A DNA stretch of 29,147 nucleotides, taken from contig JAAMXY010001262.1 of NCBI GenBank assembly GCA_019677205.1, positions 6,609-35,755 on the forward strand, in the 5' to 3' direction. Positions 20,776-29,147 of the stretch are shown here, in pieces. The stretch is from Pinguiococcus pyrenoidosus. Its lineage: Eukaryota > Sar > Pinguiophyceae > Pinguiochrysidales > Pinguiochrysidaceae. Position 1 is the first letter of the stretch; each line of letters begins with the position of its first letter. The notes below the pieces were generated by a model. That model searched no databases. It was given only the letters and a program-made list of their open reading frames with translations, and was not told the origin of the DNA. The position numbers and the translations under genes were made by a program.

Positions 20776-21570
20776 GGCAGGCGATTCTGGCGCAGAGAGG
20801 GCCGGAGGAGCGGGAGAGGCCGGGGCTCCCACTGGCCTTACCACAGGCTGCAAATCGTGAATCTACAGCTCTTGTACAGGGCAGGCAAGAATTTTGTAAG
20901 GCCATCCGGCTCAGAATACGTTGGTTCGATTGGATTTCTTGACAGTTCTCCTCCCAATGCGGCAGCGGAGATCTTAGGTGGGATTGGATCAGGATCTTCG
21001 TGGGTCGAGGAGCGGAGAAAAGGAATCTGAAAGAGCTGGGGTTTTAGCTGACGAACGCGTCTTGCGCAAACTTCGTCCGCCTCGCATTGGCTGCTCATTC
21101 AAATTAAGATTCTTTTCGCCGATTCGCATGCGGGCAGGGGTGGCGCGAGGCCGCATCCCAGGCTCCATGTTTTGGACAACTTGAGGACCGTTGCGTAGCC
21201 GCCATTGGCTGCGAGGTCAAGACGGACCTTTCCTTTTTTTTTTTCTCCCCTCGTGTGCATGCGGCTCCGCCTTCCGTCTGTCCGCCGAGCAGCGTCAGCG
21301 GACTGGTTGAACAAGGTCACTGAAATTTCTGCTCCGAAGCTCGAATTCATTGACGCTCCCAGATGCTTCAAGCAGAAGATCCAGCAACAGAAGCAGCGAA
21401 TTCCCGCGCTTCTTCGAAAGGCCCAAATCTGAAATCACCGCCGAAGGCTTAAATCACCGCCAAAGGCCCAAATCACGCGCTCCATCGGCAACCAATGCAG
21501 ACCTGAGCGCGGCACCGACTGCTCAGCTGACTGTGCTGCGTGCAGTTCCGCGGCTTCCTGGCCTCAGCTG
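20776..21570. promoter_or_regulatory. Divergent upstream region of ADAM-like and multicopper oxidase genes
   Basis: 795 bp separate the two start codons. Six CCAAT pentamers occur on either strand, near 20929, 20954, 20983, 21086, 21204 and 21492; two share the extended cattggctg. An 11-T run lies at 21234-21244. A short motif, aaatcaccgcc followed by aaggc, is repeated between 21433 and 21470. No gene was found. Confidence 0.5.
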
Positions 21571-23556
21571 ATGCGCTGCAGGCCGCATCAGCGCCGAGTC
21601 GGCGTCCTCCTGGTGTGCCTCCTGGTGCTGCTGGCCGCCGTGCTGCTCTTCCCGCGGCTGTTCTTCGACGCGTACGGCTCCGAGAAGCAGCTGTTCGGCG
21701 GCACTGCCCCTGCCCCAGCGCTCAGATCGCGAGCGGTCGACGCGTGCCGCAGTCGCTTCCAGGAGCCCACGAAGCGCTCTTCCTCGAGAGGAGAGCTCTT
21801 CGTGACCCTCCACGTGGACGCCCACCGAGTGCACCGCGATGAGCAGGGGGATCGCGAGGGGCTACCTGGAGATCCCTGCAGTCCCCTGGCCTACACCAGC
21901 CGACTGTACGAGGCTTCGCTGCCGGGGCCGACGCTGGAGGTGCAGCCGGGCGACTCGCTTTACATCAGCCTGGTGAACAGGCTGGGCGCGAACATCCCTC
22001 TGCTGGCCGAGGCGTCCGGCGCCTTCCTCGCCGCCGAGCAGGGCTACGAGCGCATGCATCCCTGGAACACGCTGCGCTTCCCGAACACCACGAACCTTCA
22101 TGTGCACGGCATGCACGTGTCTCCCGCCGGCGTTGCAGACAATGTCTACCGAGAGCTGGGTCCCGGCAAGGCCCAGCAGCACGTCTACCGCATCCCAGAG
22201 GATCACCCGAGGGGAGTCTTCTACTACCACCCGCACGCGCATGGCAGCAGCGGGTTGCAGGTGTTCAACGGGATGGCCGGCGCGATCATCGTCAAGGATC
22301 GGGACGGCAGGCTGCCCCTTCCCGAGCCCCTGGACGGGATCCGAGACTTCCTCTGCGTCCTGCAGCGCGTCAACTTCGACGGCGGCAGGTTTCGAAGCAC
22401 GCGATGGAACATGGAAGGCTCCGGCGACCTCCTCGACATGCGCGTTCGGGACCGCCTCGGACGAGCCGTTTTCACTTCCGCGGGCGATGCCGATGCTGCT
22501 GACGACGGCTACGTCCTTGTGAACGGCAGATACCGGCCAAGTCTCGAAGTCCGACAGGACGAAGTCTTCCGTCTGCGGATGGTCCACGCAGGCGCGAATG
22601 ACTTTATGCGGATCTTCGACCCGGCCGAGTTCCCCTGTGAGGTCGCTGTGATGGGAAGGGATGGGCGGTACATGCGAAGGACGCGTGCCGTCGGAGCGGC
22701 TGGCCTTACTTTGGTGCCTGGAAGCCGTGCGGACGTGCTGGTCAGATGCAGCAAGCCTGGCGCCCACTTGCTCCGCGCCACCGAGTGGCCCGAAGATCTG
22801 GTGGAGGCCTACTATGGATCCCACACGGATACCTACACCGGCCTTCTGATGCGTCTCGACGTGCTTCCCCAAGAAACCACCGACGCAGCACAAGCTGCGA
22901 ACGCCGAGAGCGATGAAGATGACGGCGACGATGAAGATGACGGCGGGGAGGAAGCAGACAAGGTGCCTCGATACGTGGCGTGCGACCTGCCGTTGGACGG
23001 CATCGAGGTCCAAGATGTCGATGGCGAGGACCTCCGAGCCATACCCGACACCCAAGTGTTGAAGCATGCTGTTCAGTACCAGGCGGGGCCGTTGCTCGAG
23101 CGACGGAGCGGAGAGAAGGCTGTCAACTATTTCTGGTATGGGATCAACGGCAACCCCTTCATCGGGAAGAATCCCTCGATCCGCGTACCGCTGGGGGCAG
23201 TCCTAGAATGGACAATTGTGAACATGCATCAGAGAAGCTCGGAAGGCGAGCTTCCTTCGGCGCCATCCCTGGAACAGCCGGCGGGGCGGGACGAGATGAC
23301 GAGGTCGAATCACCCGTTCCACTTGCACACCAATCACTTTCAGATCGTGGCAGCTACCGTCGGGAGCGACGTCGTGAATCGGACTGGCGACTGGGAGATC
23401 GGCGACTGGCGGGACACCATTAGCGTAGCGACCCCGGGAAACGTCACGATTCGATGGATAGCGAGGGATTTCGTGGGCTGGTCCTTGGCGCATTGCCACA
23501 TCTTCAGCCACGCGGACACCGGCATGGACATGCCGTTCCTGATTGGTAGCGGATAG
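21571..23556 (+). CDS. Membrane-anchored multicopper oxidase
   Basis: Multicopper oxidases couple oxidation of phenols or metals such as Fe(II) or Mn(II) to reduction of oxygen to water. The 661-residue ORF is a single exon. Residues 10-32 form an uncleaved signal anchor after a basic N-terminus (type II topology; catalytic part outside or lumenal). All four copper motifs are intact: HVHG at 177-180, HPHAHG at 220-225, HPFHLH at 581-586 and HCHIFSHADTGM at 641-652 (Cys642 type 1 ligand, axial Met652). Between the middle and last cupredoxin domains is an acidic insert near 445-465 (ESDEDDGDDEDDGGEE) that could be a metal-binding loop. The lack of introns is unusual here. Substrate is not predictable; bilirubin-oxidase/CotA-like and ferroxidase roles are both possible. 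Confidence 0.93.
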   Translation: MRCRPHQRRVGVLLVCLLVLLAAVLLFPRLFFDAYGSEKQLFGGTAPAPALRSRAVDACRSRFQEPTKRSSSRGELFVTLHVDAHRVHRDEQGDREGLPGDPCSPLAYTSRLYEASLPGPTLEVQPGDSLYISLVNRLGANIPLLAEASGAFLAAEQGYERMHPWNTLRFPNTTNLHVHGMHVSPAGVADNVYRELGPGKAQQHVYRIPEDHPRGVFYYHPHAHGSSGLQVFNGMAGAIIVKDRDGRLPLPEPLDGIRDFLCVLQRVNFDGGRFRSTRWNMEGSGDLLDMRVRDRLGRAVFTSAGDADAADDGYVLVNGRYRPSLEVRQDEVFRLRMVHAGANDFMRIFDPAEFPCEVAVMGRDGRYMRRTRAVGAAGLTLVPGSRADVLVRCSKPGAHLLRATEWPEDLVEAYYGSHTDTYTGLLMRLDVLPQETTDAAQAANAESDEDDGDDEDDGGEEADKVPRYVACDLPLDGIEVQDVDGEDLRAIPDTQVLKHAVQYQAGPLLERRSGEKAVNYFWYGINGNPFIGKNPSIRVPLGAVLEWTIVNMHQRSSEGELPSAPSLEQPAGRDEMTRSNHPFHLHTNHFQIVAATVGSDVVNRTGDWEIGDWRDTISVATPGNVTIRWIARDFVGWSLAHCHIFSHADTGMDMPFLIGSG

Positions 23557-23874
23557 AGCAATAGGGCATCTCCCATCCAAGCAATAGAGCCTCTCCCATC
23601 CGCCAATAAGAGGATGGTGGCAGATGCCCACTTCGCGATATCTCTCGTGTCTTGTCCTTTTCCAGGACTCCGAATGATGCTGAGCAGGCGGCAAGCTAGA
23701 AGGCAGCCGAGCTTGGCTGAGAGTTTGCATGATTCTTTCCGCTTTTCAGCCTTCTCTTGTGAAACTGAAAGGAACCGACATCCGGACATGCGGACATCCG
23801 CACCTTGCTGCTTGGTGCATATGTCTAGGAGCTTGTGGTAGTCGTCAGGCTAGTCTGCATCTCTATCGACTCGA
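23557..23874. other. Intergenic, between convergent oxidase and exostosin genes
   Basis: 318 bp between two stop codons. A 21-bp imperfect direct repeat (gcaatagggcatctcccatc type) lies at 23558-23578 and 23581-23601, right after the oxidase stop. Nothing else was recognised. Confidence 0.5.
23558..23601 (+). repeat. 21-bp direct repeat after oxidase stop
   Basis: Two copies differ at two positions and are separated by 2 bp. They lie in the presumed 3' UTR of the oxidase. Confidence 0.8.
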
Positions 23875-25029
23875 CTACAACGCGCCACAGTCGGACGCGT
23901 CCCGGATCGTGGCTGGCAACGGCGTGCAGGAGAGATCGTGTGGCTGGCCAAGCATCAACTTCGAGATCTGCAGCGCCACGTGTTCCTCATCAAAGAGAAA
24001 ACTGTGCCTCCGAACGCTCTCCTCCTTGGCATCGAGCTCCTGCGTTGGCATGCGGTGGAGATCATGCAGCAGGGCCGGGACCTGGTCAACCTGAACAACG
24101 AAGCCAATGTCTCTCTCGAACAAGCTCTGATACGGCACCCACGGCACGTCCGTGTACACCTGGATAGGAATGAGCCCGGCCTGGATGCACTCAATCAGGT
24201 GATACGACGTCCGCCCAAAGCCGCGTGGCGCCAGGCACGTCCGGGAATCGACCATGACATGTCGCCACGCGGGGCCCTTGTACTGCGGCACGGCGAGGAA
24301 GCCAAGCTCCGTGGCGGTGCTCTCCACCAACGCGACCATTCTCTGGCGCATCGCGTGCGGCGCATGCCCGATGGACCCAACGTAGCTGGTGAGATACTTG
24401 CGCTGCGCCATCGGCGCCAGACCGGCAGGGACGGAATCTCCCTTCCTCGGTCGTTTGGGGAATAGCGGAATCGGCACGTGGCCGTAGCCACCGGCACTCA
24501 GCGTCAGGATGTTGGGGAACTCCTCGTGGCTAATCTCGCAGAAGCCCGCAATGCCGCGATCGCTCTGCACCACGGTGATGTACAGTACGTTCGGCCGCAG
24601 CTCTCTCCTCAGGAACGCCAGGAACTCTGGTGGGTAGCGGTTCCCATTCCCACCGCCTTCGTGACGCCCGCGATGGAGCAGGGTCCACTTGAAGAATAGT
24701 GGGATGTACGGGCCATAGACGTCGCGCAGTGCTCGAGTGCCGTTCTGGCTGAGCGGCAAATCCTCGAAGGTGGCTCGTTCCCAGAGCGTGTCTTCCACGC
24801 CGAGGTACACGCGGTTTCCCGGCGGATTCCGCCGCAGCAGCTGCTCGAACGAGCGGTGGAGCGCGTCGAAATGCGCCTCCGCGTCTGAAGGATACTCCCA
24901 CTGCGTGGGGAAGCCATTGGCGCCAATGCATGTCCTGGCGAACTGCAGCCCCACGTCCTCCTCCGCGACGGCCGATGCGAGTAGAGCCAGGCACTGCAAG
25001 CTGCGGCCCCCTCTCCAGAGCTTCTTCAT
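23875..25029 (-). CDS. Exostosin-family (GT47) glycosyltransferase
   Basis: GT47 enzymes build cell-wall or matrix glycans in the Golgi. The 384-residue single-exon ORF starts at ATG 25029 with a short hydrophobic leader (MKKLWRGGRSLQCLALLASA) that fits a signal peptide or anchor. Family blocks are visible: YGPYIPLFFKW, a central GYGHVPIPLF segment, the RKYLTSYVGSIGH strand, and the donor-site region SRTCLAPRGFG followed by RTSYHLIECIQAGLIPIQ. The last corresponds to the exostosin motif with the conserved Glu and Gly-x-x-Pro (AGLIPI). An in-frame ATG near 25122 would add an unlikely polar extension. Donor and acceptor sugars are unknown. It converges on the multicopper oxidase and is head-to-head with MNS1. 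Confidence 0.88.
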   Translation of the reverse strand: MKKLWRGGRSLQCLALLASAVAEEDVGLQFARTCIGANGFPTQWEYPSDAEAHFDALHRSFEQLLRRNPPGNRVYLGVEDTLWERATFEDLPLSQNGTRALRDVYGPYIPLFFKWTLLHRGRHEGGGNGNRYPPEFLAFLRRELRPNVLYITVVQSDRGIAGFCEISHEEFPNILTLSAGGYGHVPIPLFPKRPRKGDSVPAGLAPMAQRKYLTSYVGSIGHAPHAMRQRMVALVESTATELGFLAVPQYKGPAWRHVMVDSRTCLAPRGFGRTSYHLIECIQAGLIPIQVYTDVPWVPYQSLFERDIGFVVQVDQVPALLHDLHRMPTQELDAKEESVRRHSFLFDEEHVALQISKLMLGQPHDLSCTPLPATIRDASDCGAL

Positions 25030-25535
25030 CGCTTGACCGATGGCGATGGATCCACGCTGCCCCCCAACAGCGTCGCGATGGCGCGGCGGTCCTAGGTCGT
25101 CGCGGGGGCAGAAAGACTGCATCTCGAACGCCGGAAGATGTCTTCGACAACAGCGAGTCGAGACCGGATTGGTCCGCCAGCGTCGGAATAGAATTGGCAA
25201 GGGAACTGCAGCCAATCAAGAAGGCTCAAGGCCGCAACTCCATCATCCATTCCGTACCTCGGTGGTGCTTCGATAGGGTACTCTAGTATTTTGGTACGTG
25301 GTTGTGGTACCCGCCACTTGGCACTTTGCACTTTGCATTTTGCACTTTGCACTTTGCACTTTGCACTTTGCACTTTGTCCAGCGGTCGGTTTCGGTTTTC
25401 GTTCCCAAGTCAGAGAAACCGCGCGATTGTCGTTCAAACGCCGCTCTCCCCCATCTTCTGCCAGAAAACCGCGGCTTCCTTTTGGAGGCGCCTGCCACTG
25501 CCCGCTCCGATTCTTCCCTGGCTCCTGCGTCCAAG
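25030..25535. promoter_or_regulatory. Divergent upstream region, exostosin / MNS1-type genes
   Basis: 506 bp hold three CCAAT pentamers on either strand (near 25163, 25191 and 25212) and a heptamer minisatellite at 25314-25377 that lies about 160 bp upstream of the MNS1 start. No gene was supported. Confidence 0.45.
25314..25377 (+). repeat. GCACTTT heptamer minisatellite
   Basis: About nine tandem copies of gcacttt with one variant (gcatttt). Like the CTTCAGG array at 12.8 kb, it has a 7-nt period, but the unit is unrelated. Confidence 0.92.
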
Positions 25536-27103
25536 ATGAGCCGTCGTCGTGCGCCACCGCGCCTCACAGCGTCCGTGGTCCAGCAGCAGGTGGCGGAGCG
25601 GCACATGCAAGAGCAAGCCGCTCGGGATTTGCGCCGCTACACGCAGGTGAGGCTTTACTTCCCCTCTTTGTGGTCCGCAAAACTCTGCAGGGAAGATGGG
25701 CTCATGAAACTTACGTGTGCAAAACTTGCAGGAGAGTCGCAGTCTCAGCCACGCTGCGCAGGCGGAGCAGCGCATCCGCAACATGCGCCGCGAGAATGTT
25801 CGGCGCGAAGAGGAGAAGCAGGCGCAGATGCGCATCCTGATGCAGACGCAAGAGGAGGTGATCAATGAGAACATGGCCAAGATCCGCAGCTCTTCTCCCG
25901 TGTGACACCTGATTGAATGATGCGAATGTCCAGGACGCACGGCGCCGCAAGCTTCTGCAGGATCAGAACGAGAAGCTGGCGCAGGAGATGGAGCACCGCC
26001 GTGCGGAACGCATTCGCAAGGAGATGGAGATCCAGCGTATCTGCGACTCCTCAGAGGAGCTGAAGCAGCTGGAGGCCAAGCTGAAGCTCGGGTACCTCAA
26101 CAAGGAGCGCGCCCTGCAGGTGAAGAAGCACCGCGAGCTGGAGCGAGAGCAGCGGCTGCTGGACCAAGCCATCGAGGACAAGATGGAGCTCGACCGCCAG
26201 GAGGCGCTGCGCCGCGACTTCCAAAAGGTGGAAATGCGCAAGCTCTGGGGGCAGGAGCAGAAGCGGATACTGCAGGAGCAGATCCTCTCCCGCTCGGCGC
26301 AGAACAAGGAAGCCCAGGAGGAGGCCGTGCGAGACAAGGAGCTGGTGGACAGCATCATCCGCCAGATTGCTCAGGAGGACGCCCTGGAGCTGCAGGCTCG
26401 CGAGCAGAGGCGGCAGGAGGGGCGGAAGCTGGCCCACGAGTACGAGGTGGAGCGGAAGCGCCAAGTGGAGGAGCAGAAGCAGAGGGAGGCCGAAGAGGAG
26501 CGGCTGATCCGGAAGCACTTGGATGAGGTCGCGGCACGCGAGGCTGCGCTCGAGGAGGAGCGCAAGCTCAAGGAGAAGGAGAAGGCAGAGGCGTTCCGAA
26601 GGATCGTCGAGCAGACCGAGAAGGCCCGCGACGACGACGACGAAGAGCGCATCTTGCGGGATATGCTCTGGGAGGAGGAACTCGAGGCGAAGCGGGCAGC
26701 GGATGAACGCGAACGTCAAGAGAAGATCGCCAGGGGCAAGCGTGAGATGATGGCCGCAAACGAGGAGCAGCGGCGCCTGCGCAACATCCGGTTGCAGGAG
26801 GAGGCCAAGGAGGAGCAGCGCCTCGTGGACATCATGATTGAGAAGTTCCGGGAGGACGAAAGACGGGAGCGCGAGGAAGAGGAGAAGCGCGTCCAGGCGC
26901 GGCTTGCGCACCGCGCGGCAATCTTGGAGCAGCGGGAGATCCGCATGCGGCGCTTCGAAGAAGAAAAGCAGGCGGCGCTCCGGGAACTCGACGAAGAGCG
27001 CAAGCGGAAGGAGTACGAGCAGCGCATCTTGGAAGAGGCGAAGGCTCGCATTCTTGCTAGGCACAGAGACGCCCTGCAGGGCTACCTTCCGCCAGGCATC
27101 TAG
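25536..27103 (+). CDS. MNS1: MNS1-type axonemal coiled-coil (TPH domain) protein
   Basis: MNS1-type proteins are microtubule inner proteins of cilia and flagella. Exons are 25536-25646, 25732-25857 and 25934-27103, giving 468 residues, close to animal MNS1 (about 495). Almost the whole protein is one charged coiled coil (trichohyalin-plectin-homology region). It includes SEELKQLEAKLKLGYLNKER, which parallels the MNS1 ELxxLExKLKxAYxxKER segment, and ends with ARHRDALQGYLPPGI, like the GYLPKG terminus of MNS1. The second intron is taken as 25858-25933 (76 nt, donor gtgatc). An apparent in-frame read-through to a stop at 25903 is then intronic. Presence of the gene implies a flagellated stage. 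Confidence 0.88.
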
Positions 27104-27246
27104 ATCGCTGGCCCGAGCGCGTCAGGATAGAATTCATCGACATGGCTGCTTCATACTCGGACTCTGTCCTCCCGACTCACTTGCTGTTGTAGCGTTCACG
27201 ACGTAAAACCCATCGGCACATCCCGGCACAGCAGAAACCTGTGCAG
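27104..27246. other. Short convergent intergenic region
   Basis: 143 bp between the MNS1 stop and the stop of the COPI-associated gene, shared by two 3' UTRs. No hairpin or other element stands out. Confidence 0.4.
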
Positions 27247-28345
27247 TCAGCCCAGCTTCTTCCCCGAGAAGAAGCCGTTCGTATCGCCCTCCTCTGCGAG
27301 TGCCTCCTCCTCCTGAACCTCGAAATACTTGGCGAGCATCGCCATCTCTCCCTCCTGCCTCCACCACGAGAGGAACTCGTTGAATTCGATGGCGCCGGAC
27401 TGGTCCCTGTCCAGCATGAAGAACGCGGCCTCAAGCTGCGCACGGGACATGGTCGATCCCAGACCTTTGGAAAGGGCAAGCACGATCAGTAAAGGCCAGA
27501 CCCCATCAGTAAAGGCCAGACCCCATCCGAAGATCGTTCATCTCCTGGGAGTGGAGCGCACCTTCGCAAAGCTTTGCGAGCTCCACGGGCTGCAGTTTCC
27601 CGTCGGCGGACGCGTCGTAGGAGTCAAAATGCTCGCGGAGGGCCTCCTCGTTGACGATGGTTCTCCGGAACTTCTCCATCTTGCTTGCCCTGCGTCGTGG
27701 GAAGTGAGAGACCGCTGCCATGGCGCTTCAAAGGTTCCCGGGCTCCGCACACAACTGCCGGACTTACGCTTGGCGCCCGGCGGCGATCATGGTGATGCCC
27801 ACGGCGACGAGATAGGCGCCCACCAGCACGTCGTAGGGCACGGGCCACTGGGCGAAGATGAGCGTCCCGAAGAAGATGTAGAAGGAGCCGCGGCCCGTCA
27901 TGAGGTACAGGAAGTTCGCCTTGTGGCGCAGGACCTCCTGGAAGAACGCGAGCCTCTCCCAGTCGAGGGTGGCCTCCACCGTGAGTGCCACCAGGCCCGC
28001 GAGGAAGACATAGATCTCGATGAGCGCACGAAGCGGCGAGAAGCTCAGCAGGCTGAAGAAGGCGAAGAAGCCGTCCAGGATCATCAAGCCCGCCGCGAAG
28101 AGCGACATGACTCGAAGCGCCACATTGCCCGCGGAGATGCCACGCCGCAGCTCATGAAACCTCTCGGAGACCTTCAAGCACAGACGTCAGCGAGGCGGCG
28201 CAGAGTCTTAAAAGAAATGGGCGCTTTGGCCGCAACGCACCAGCGCTGCGGCGGACTTGGCTTGGTTCGCGAGCAAGGCGGAGCTCTCGTCAAAGGCGGC
28301 GCCGGGCATTTCCAGGTCTTTCGCGGCCTGCTTTGCTTCTTGCAT
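27247..28345 (-). CDS. COPI-associated membrane protein with C-terminal EF-hand pair
   Basis: Exons are 28345-28241, 28171-27768, 27689-27562 and 27464-27247, giving 284 residues with introns of 69, 78 and 97 nt. After an Ala/Glu-rich cytosolic start (MQEAKQAAKDLEMPGAA), residues about 55-165 form four hydrophobic helices typical of the COPI-associated family (for example VALRVMSLFAAGLMILDG, FYIFFGTLIFAQWPV, LVGAYLVAVGITMIAAG). The C-terminal part holds two complete EF-hand loops, DASADGKLQPVE and DRDQSGAIEFNE. The second follows its helix only when intron 3 is removed, which links LCEG to LGSTMSRAQ. Calcium-sensitive regulation of a Golgi/ER membrane protein is the natural inference. TTG at 28177 was rejected as a start because a spliced upstream ATG exon fits. 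Confidence 0.85.
27485..27526 (+). repeat. 20-bp exact tandem duplication in intron
   Basis: The 20-mer atcagtaaaggccagacccc occurs twice back to back inside intron 3 (27465-27561) of the COPI-associated gene. The two copies are identical, so the duplication looks recent. Confidence 0.9.
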
Positions 28346-29147
28346 GGCGTCCAGCCTTTCAGAGCACTTTCACGGACTTGGGGGAGGGCGAGAGGCCGAC
28401 TGGCTTGGACTCGGGGGCGCGATGAGGCACCAAATTCGAAGGCCAAACGGCGCAGAAAATCCCTCGAAGATCCGGCTGCTGAAAACAAGAAGATTCCTTG
28501 CTGTGACAGACGGCGATGCTTTTCGGCTTTCTTTGCACGTCGCGTGCGTCACTCGATCCAGGGTGGGAAACAGTGTGTGAGAGCACCCTCACTAGTAGGG
28601 CTGAATTCGGAGAATCCGGCCCCAAATTCAAAATCTTCAAATTTCCGTTCCCCACCAGCGTTCTGATTGGAGGCCGGATTCCCACCGTTGGCCGGATTTC
28701 CCTCCCAAAGTTCGAATTCTCCCAACTTTCTTGACCAAATCCAGCCCGGTCCGGATTCGTCGTTTCGCGATGTGTCGTGATACTTTTCTCTTACACCGGC
28801 CAATCCGGTCCCTGAAAGCTGGATAAAGTGGCGAACTCTTGCTGAAAAAGGCCTTTCCGACTTTCAGAGAGGTGGGGCTGCGGAGGATGTCTCGACGGTT
28901 TTCTGTGACTCTCGAGACCACCTATCGATGGCAATTCAAGTCTTCGTTGCTTTCCTCCGGGAGCCGGGCCTCTGTTCCAGCTGGAGAGAGTCCACCGGGC
29001 ACCCAACTGATCGGAGCCTTATCATGGCAGCCTTGTGGAGCGCCATTGGACTGCAGCTGGACTGTCATCGGCGGTCGTGGACAACGAAGCAACCTCCACT
29101 CCAATCGATCAAATGATCGGTCATGTAGTCAATCAGAAGTATAGTTG
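28346..29147. other. Right-end intergenic region
   Basis: 802 bp upstream of the COPI-associated gene, running to the window edge. CCAAT pentamers lie near 28664, 28798 and 29043. The motif ggccggatt followed by ccc or tcc occurs twice near 28672-28702, within sequence that partly mirrors gaattcggagaatccgg at 28602-28618. No gene was supported; the ORF at 28839-29144 has no recognisable protein character. Confidence 0.4.

Noticed and set aside
21862..23067. 401-codon minus-strand ORF
   Set aside because: Antisense to the oxidase, which has all four copper motifs.
25314..25377. CRISPR-like or telomere-like array
   Set aside because: Contiguous heptamers with no spacers, and the unit is not a known telomere repeat; a simple minisatellite explains it.
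25858..25905. Exon 2 of MNS1 reading on to the stop at 25903
   Set aside because: It would truncate the protein; the donor at 25858 gives a 76-nt intron and restores the coiled coil.
26051..27064. Leucine-rich minus-strand ORF
   Set aside because: Mirror of the Glu/Lys-rich MNS1 coiled coil (ctc/ctt codons opposite gag/aag).
27329..28666. 445-codon plus-strand ORF
   Set aside because: Antisense to the COPI-associated/EF-hand gene, whose spliced exons give recognisable domains.
28839..29144. ORF at the right edge
   Set aside because: Ser/Arg-rich with no motif and no splice-supported extension.

Overview
This window reads as compact, intron-rich nuclear DNA from a flagellated, probably algal, protist. 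All the introns modelled here are GT-AG and mostly 60-150 nt. One gene (MNS1 type) is an axonemal protein. Several leaders look mitochondrial or secretory, and one could be a bipartite plastid leader. Long PT-rich repeat tracts on a surface protease resemble those of stramenopile algae, but the sequence alone does not fix the lineage. I see no bacterial, organellar or viral segment, no rRNA or tRNA gene, no transposon and no CRISPR array.

I rebuilt 14 protein genes by joining exons in frame. Every complete model closes to a whole number of codons with one stop. Left to right they are: (1) F-box/TBC RabGAP, minus, running off the left edge; (2) mitochondrial carrier, plus; (3) ribophorin II/Swp1 of oligosaccharyltransferase, minus; (4) unknown 248-aa protein with an internal duplication, plus; (5) mitochondrial TPR protein, minus; (6) TACO1/YebC translational activator, plus; (7) acidic protein with an MGGC acylation-type N-terminus, minus; (8) secretory/plastid-leader membrane protein, plus; (9) divergent PhoD-like metallophosphoesterase homologue, minus; (10) giant ADAM-like zinc protease with a very His-rich segment, minus; (11) single-exon multicopper oxidase, plus; (12) exostosin/GT47 glycosyltransferase, minus; (13) MNS1-type axonemal coiled coil, plus; (14) COPI-associated membrane protein with two EF-hands, minus.

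The layout is unusual. Twelve of the 13 neighbouring pairs lie on opposite strands, so genes sit in head-to-head pairs sharing one upstream region and tail-to-tail pairs 114-318 bp apart. The TPR and TACO1 genes form one such pair and both have mitochondrial-type leaders. The ADAM-like protease and the multicopper oxidase form another; together with the exostosin next door they make a cell-surface/secretory block from about 16.9 to 25.0 kb.

The most unusual items are the metal-related ADAM/oxidase pair, the 114-residue His-rich segment placed to become the N-terminus of the mature protease, the PhoD-like protein lacking standard metal ligands, and the unnamed duplicated family at 6.6-7.5 kb. 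Short minisatellites sit in introns, in upstream regions and in one coding exon.
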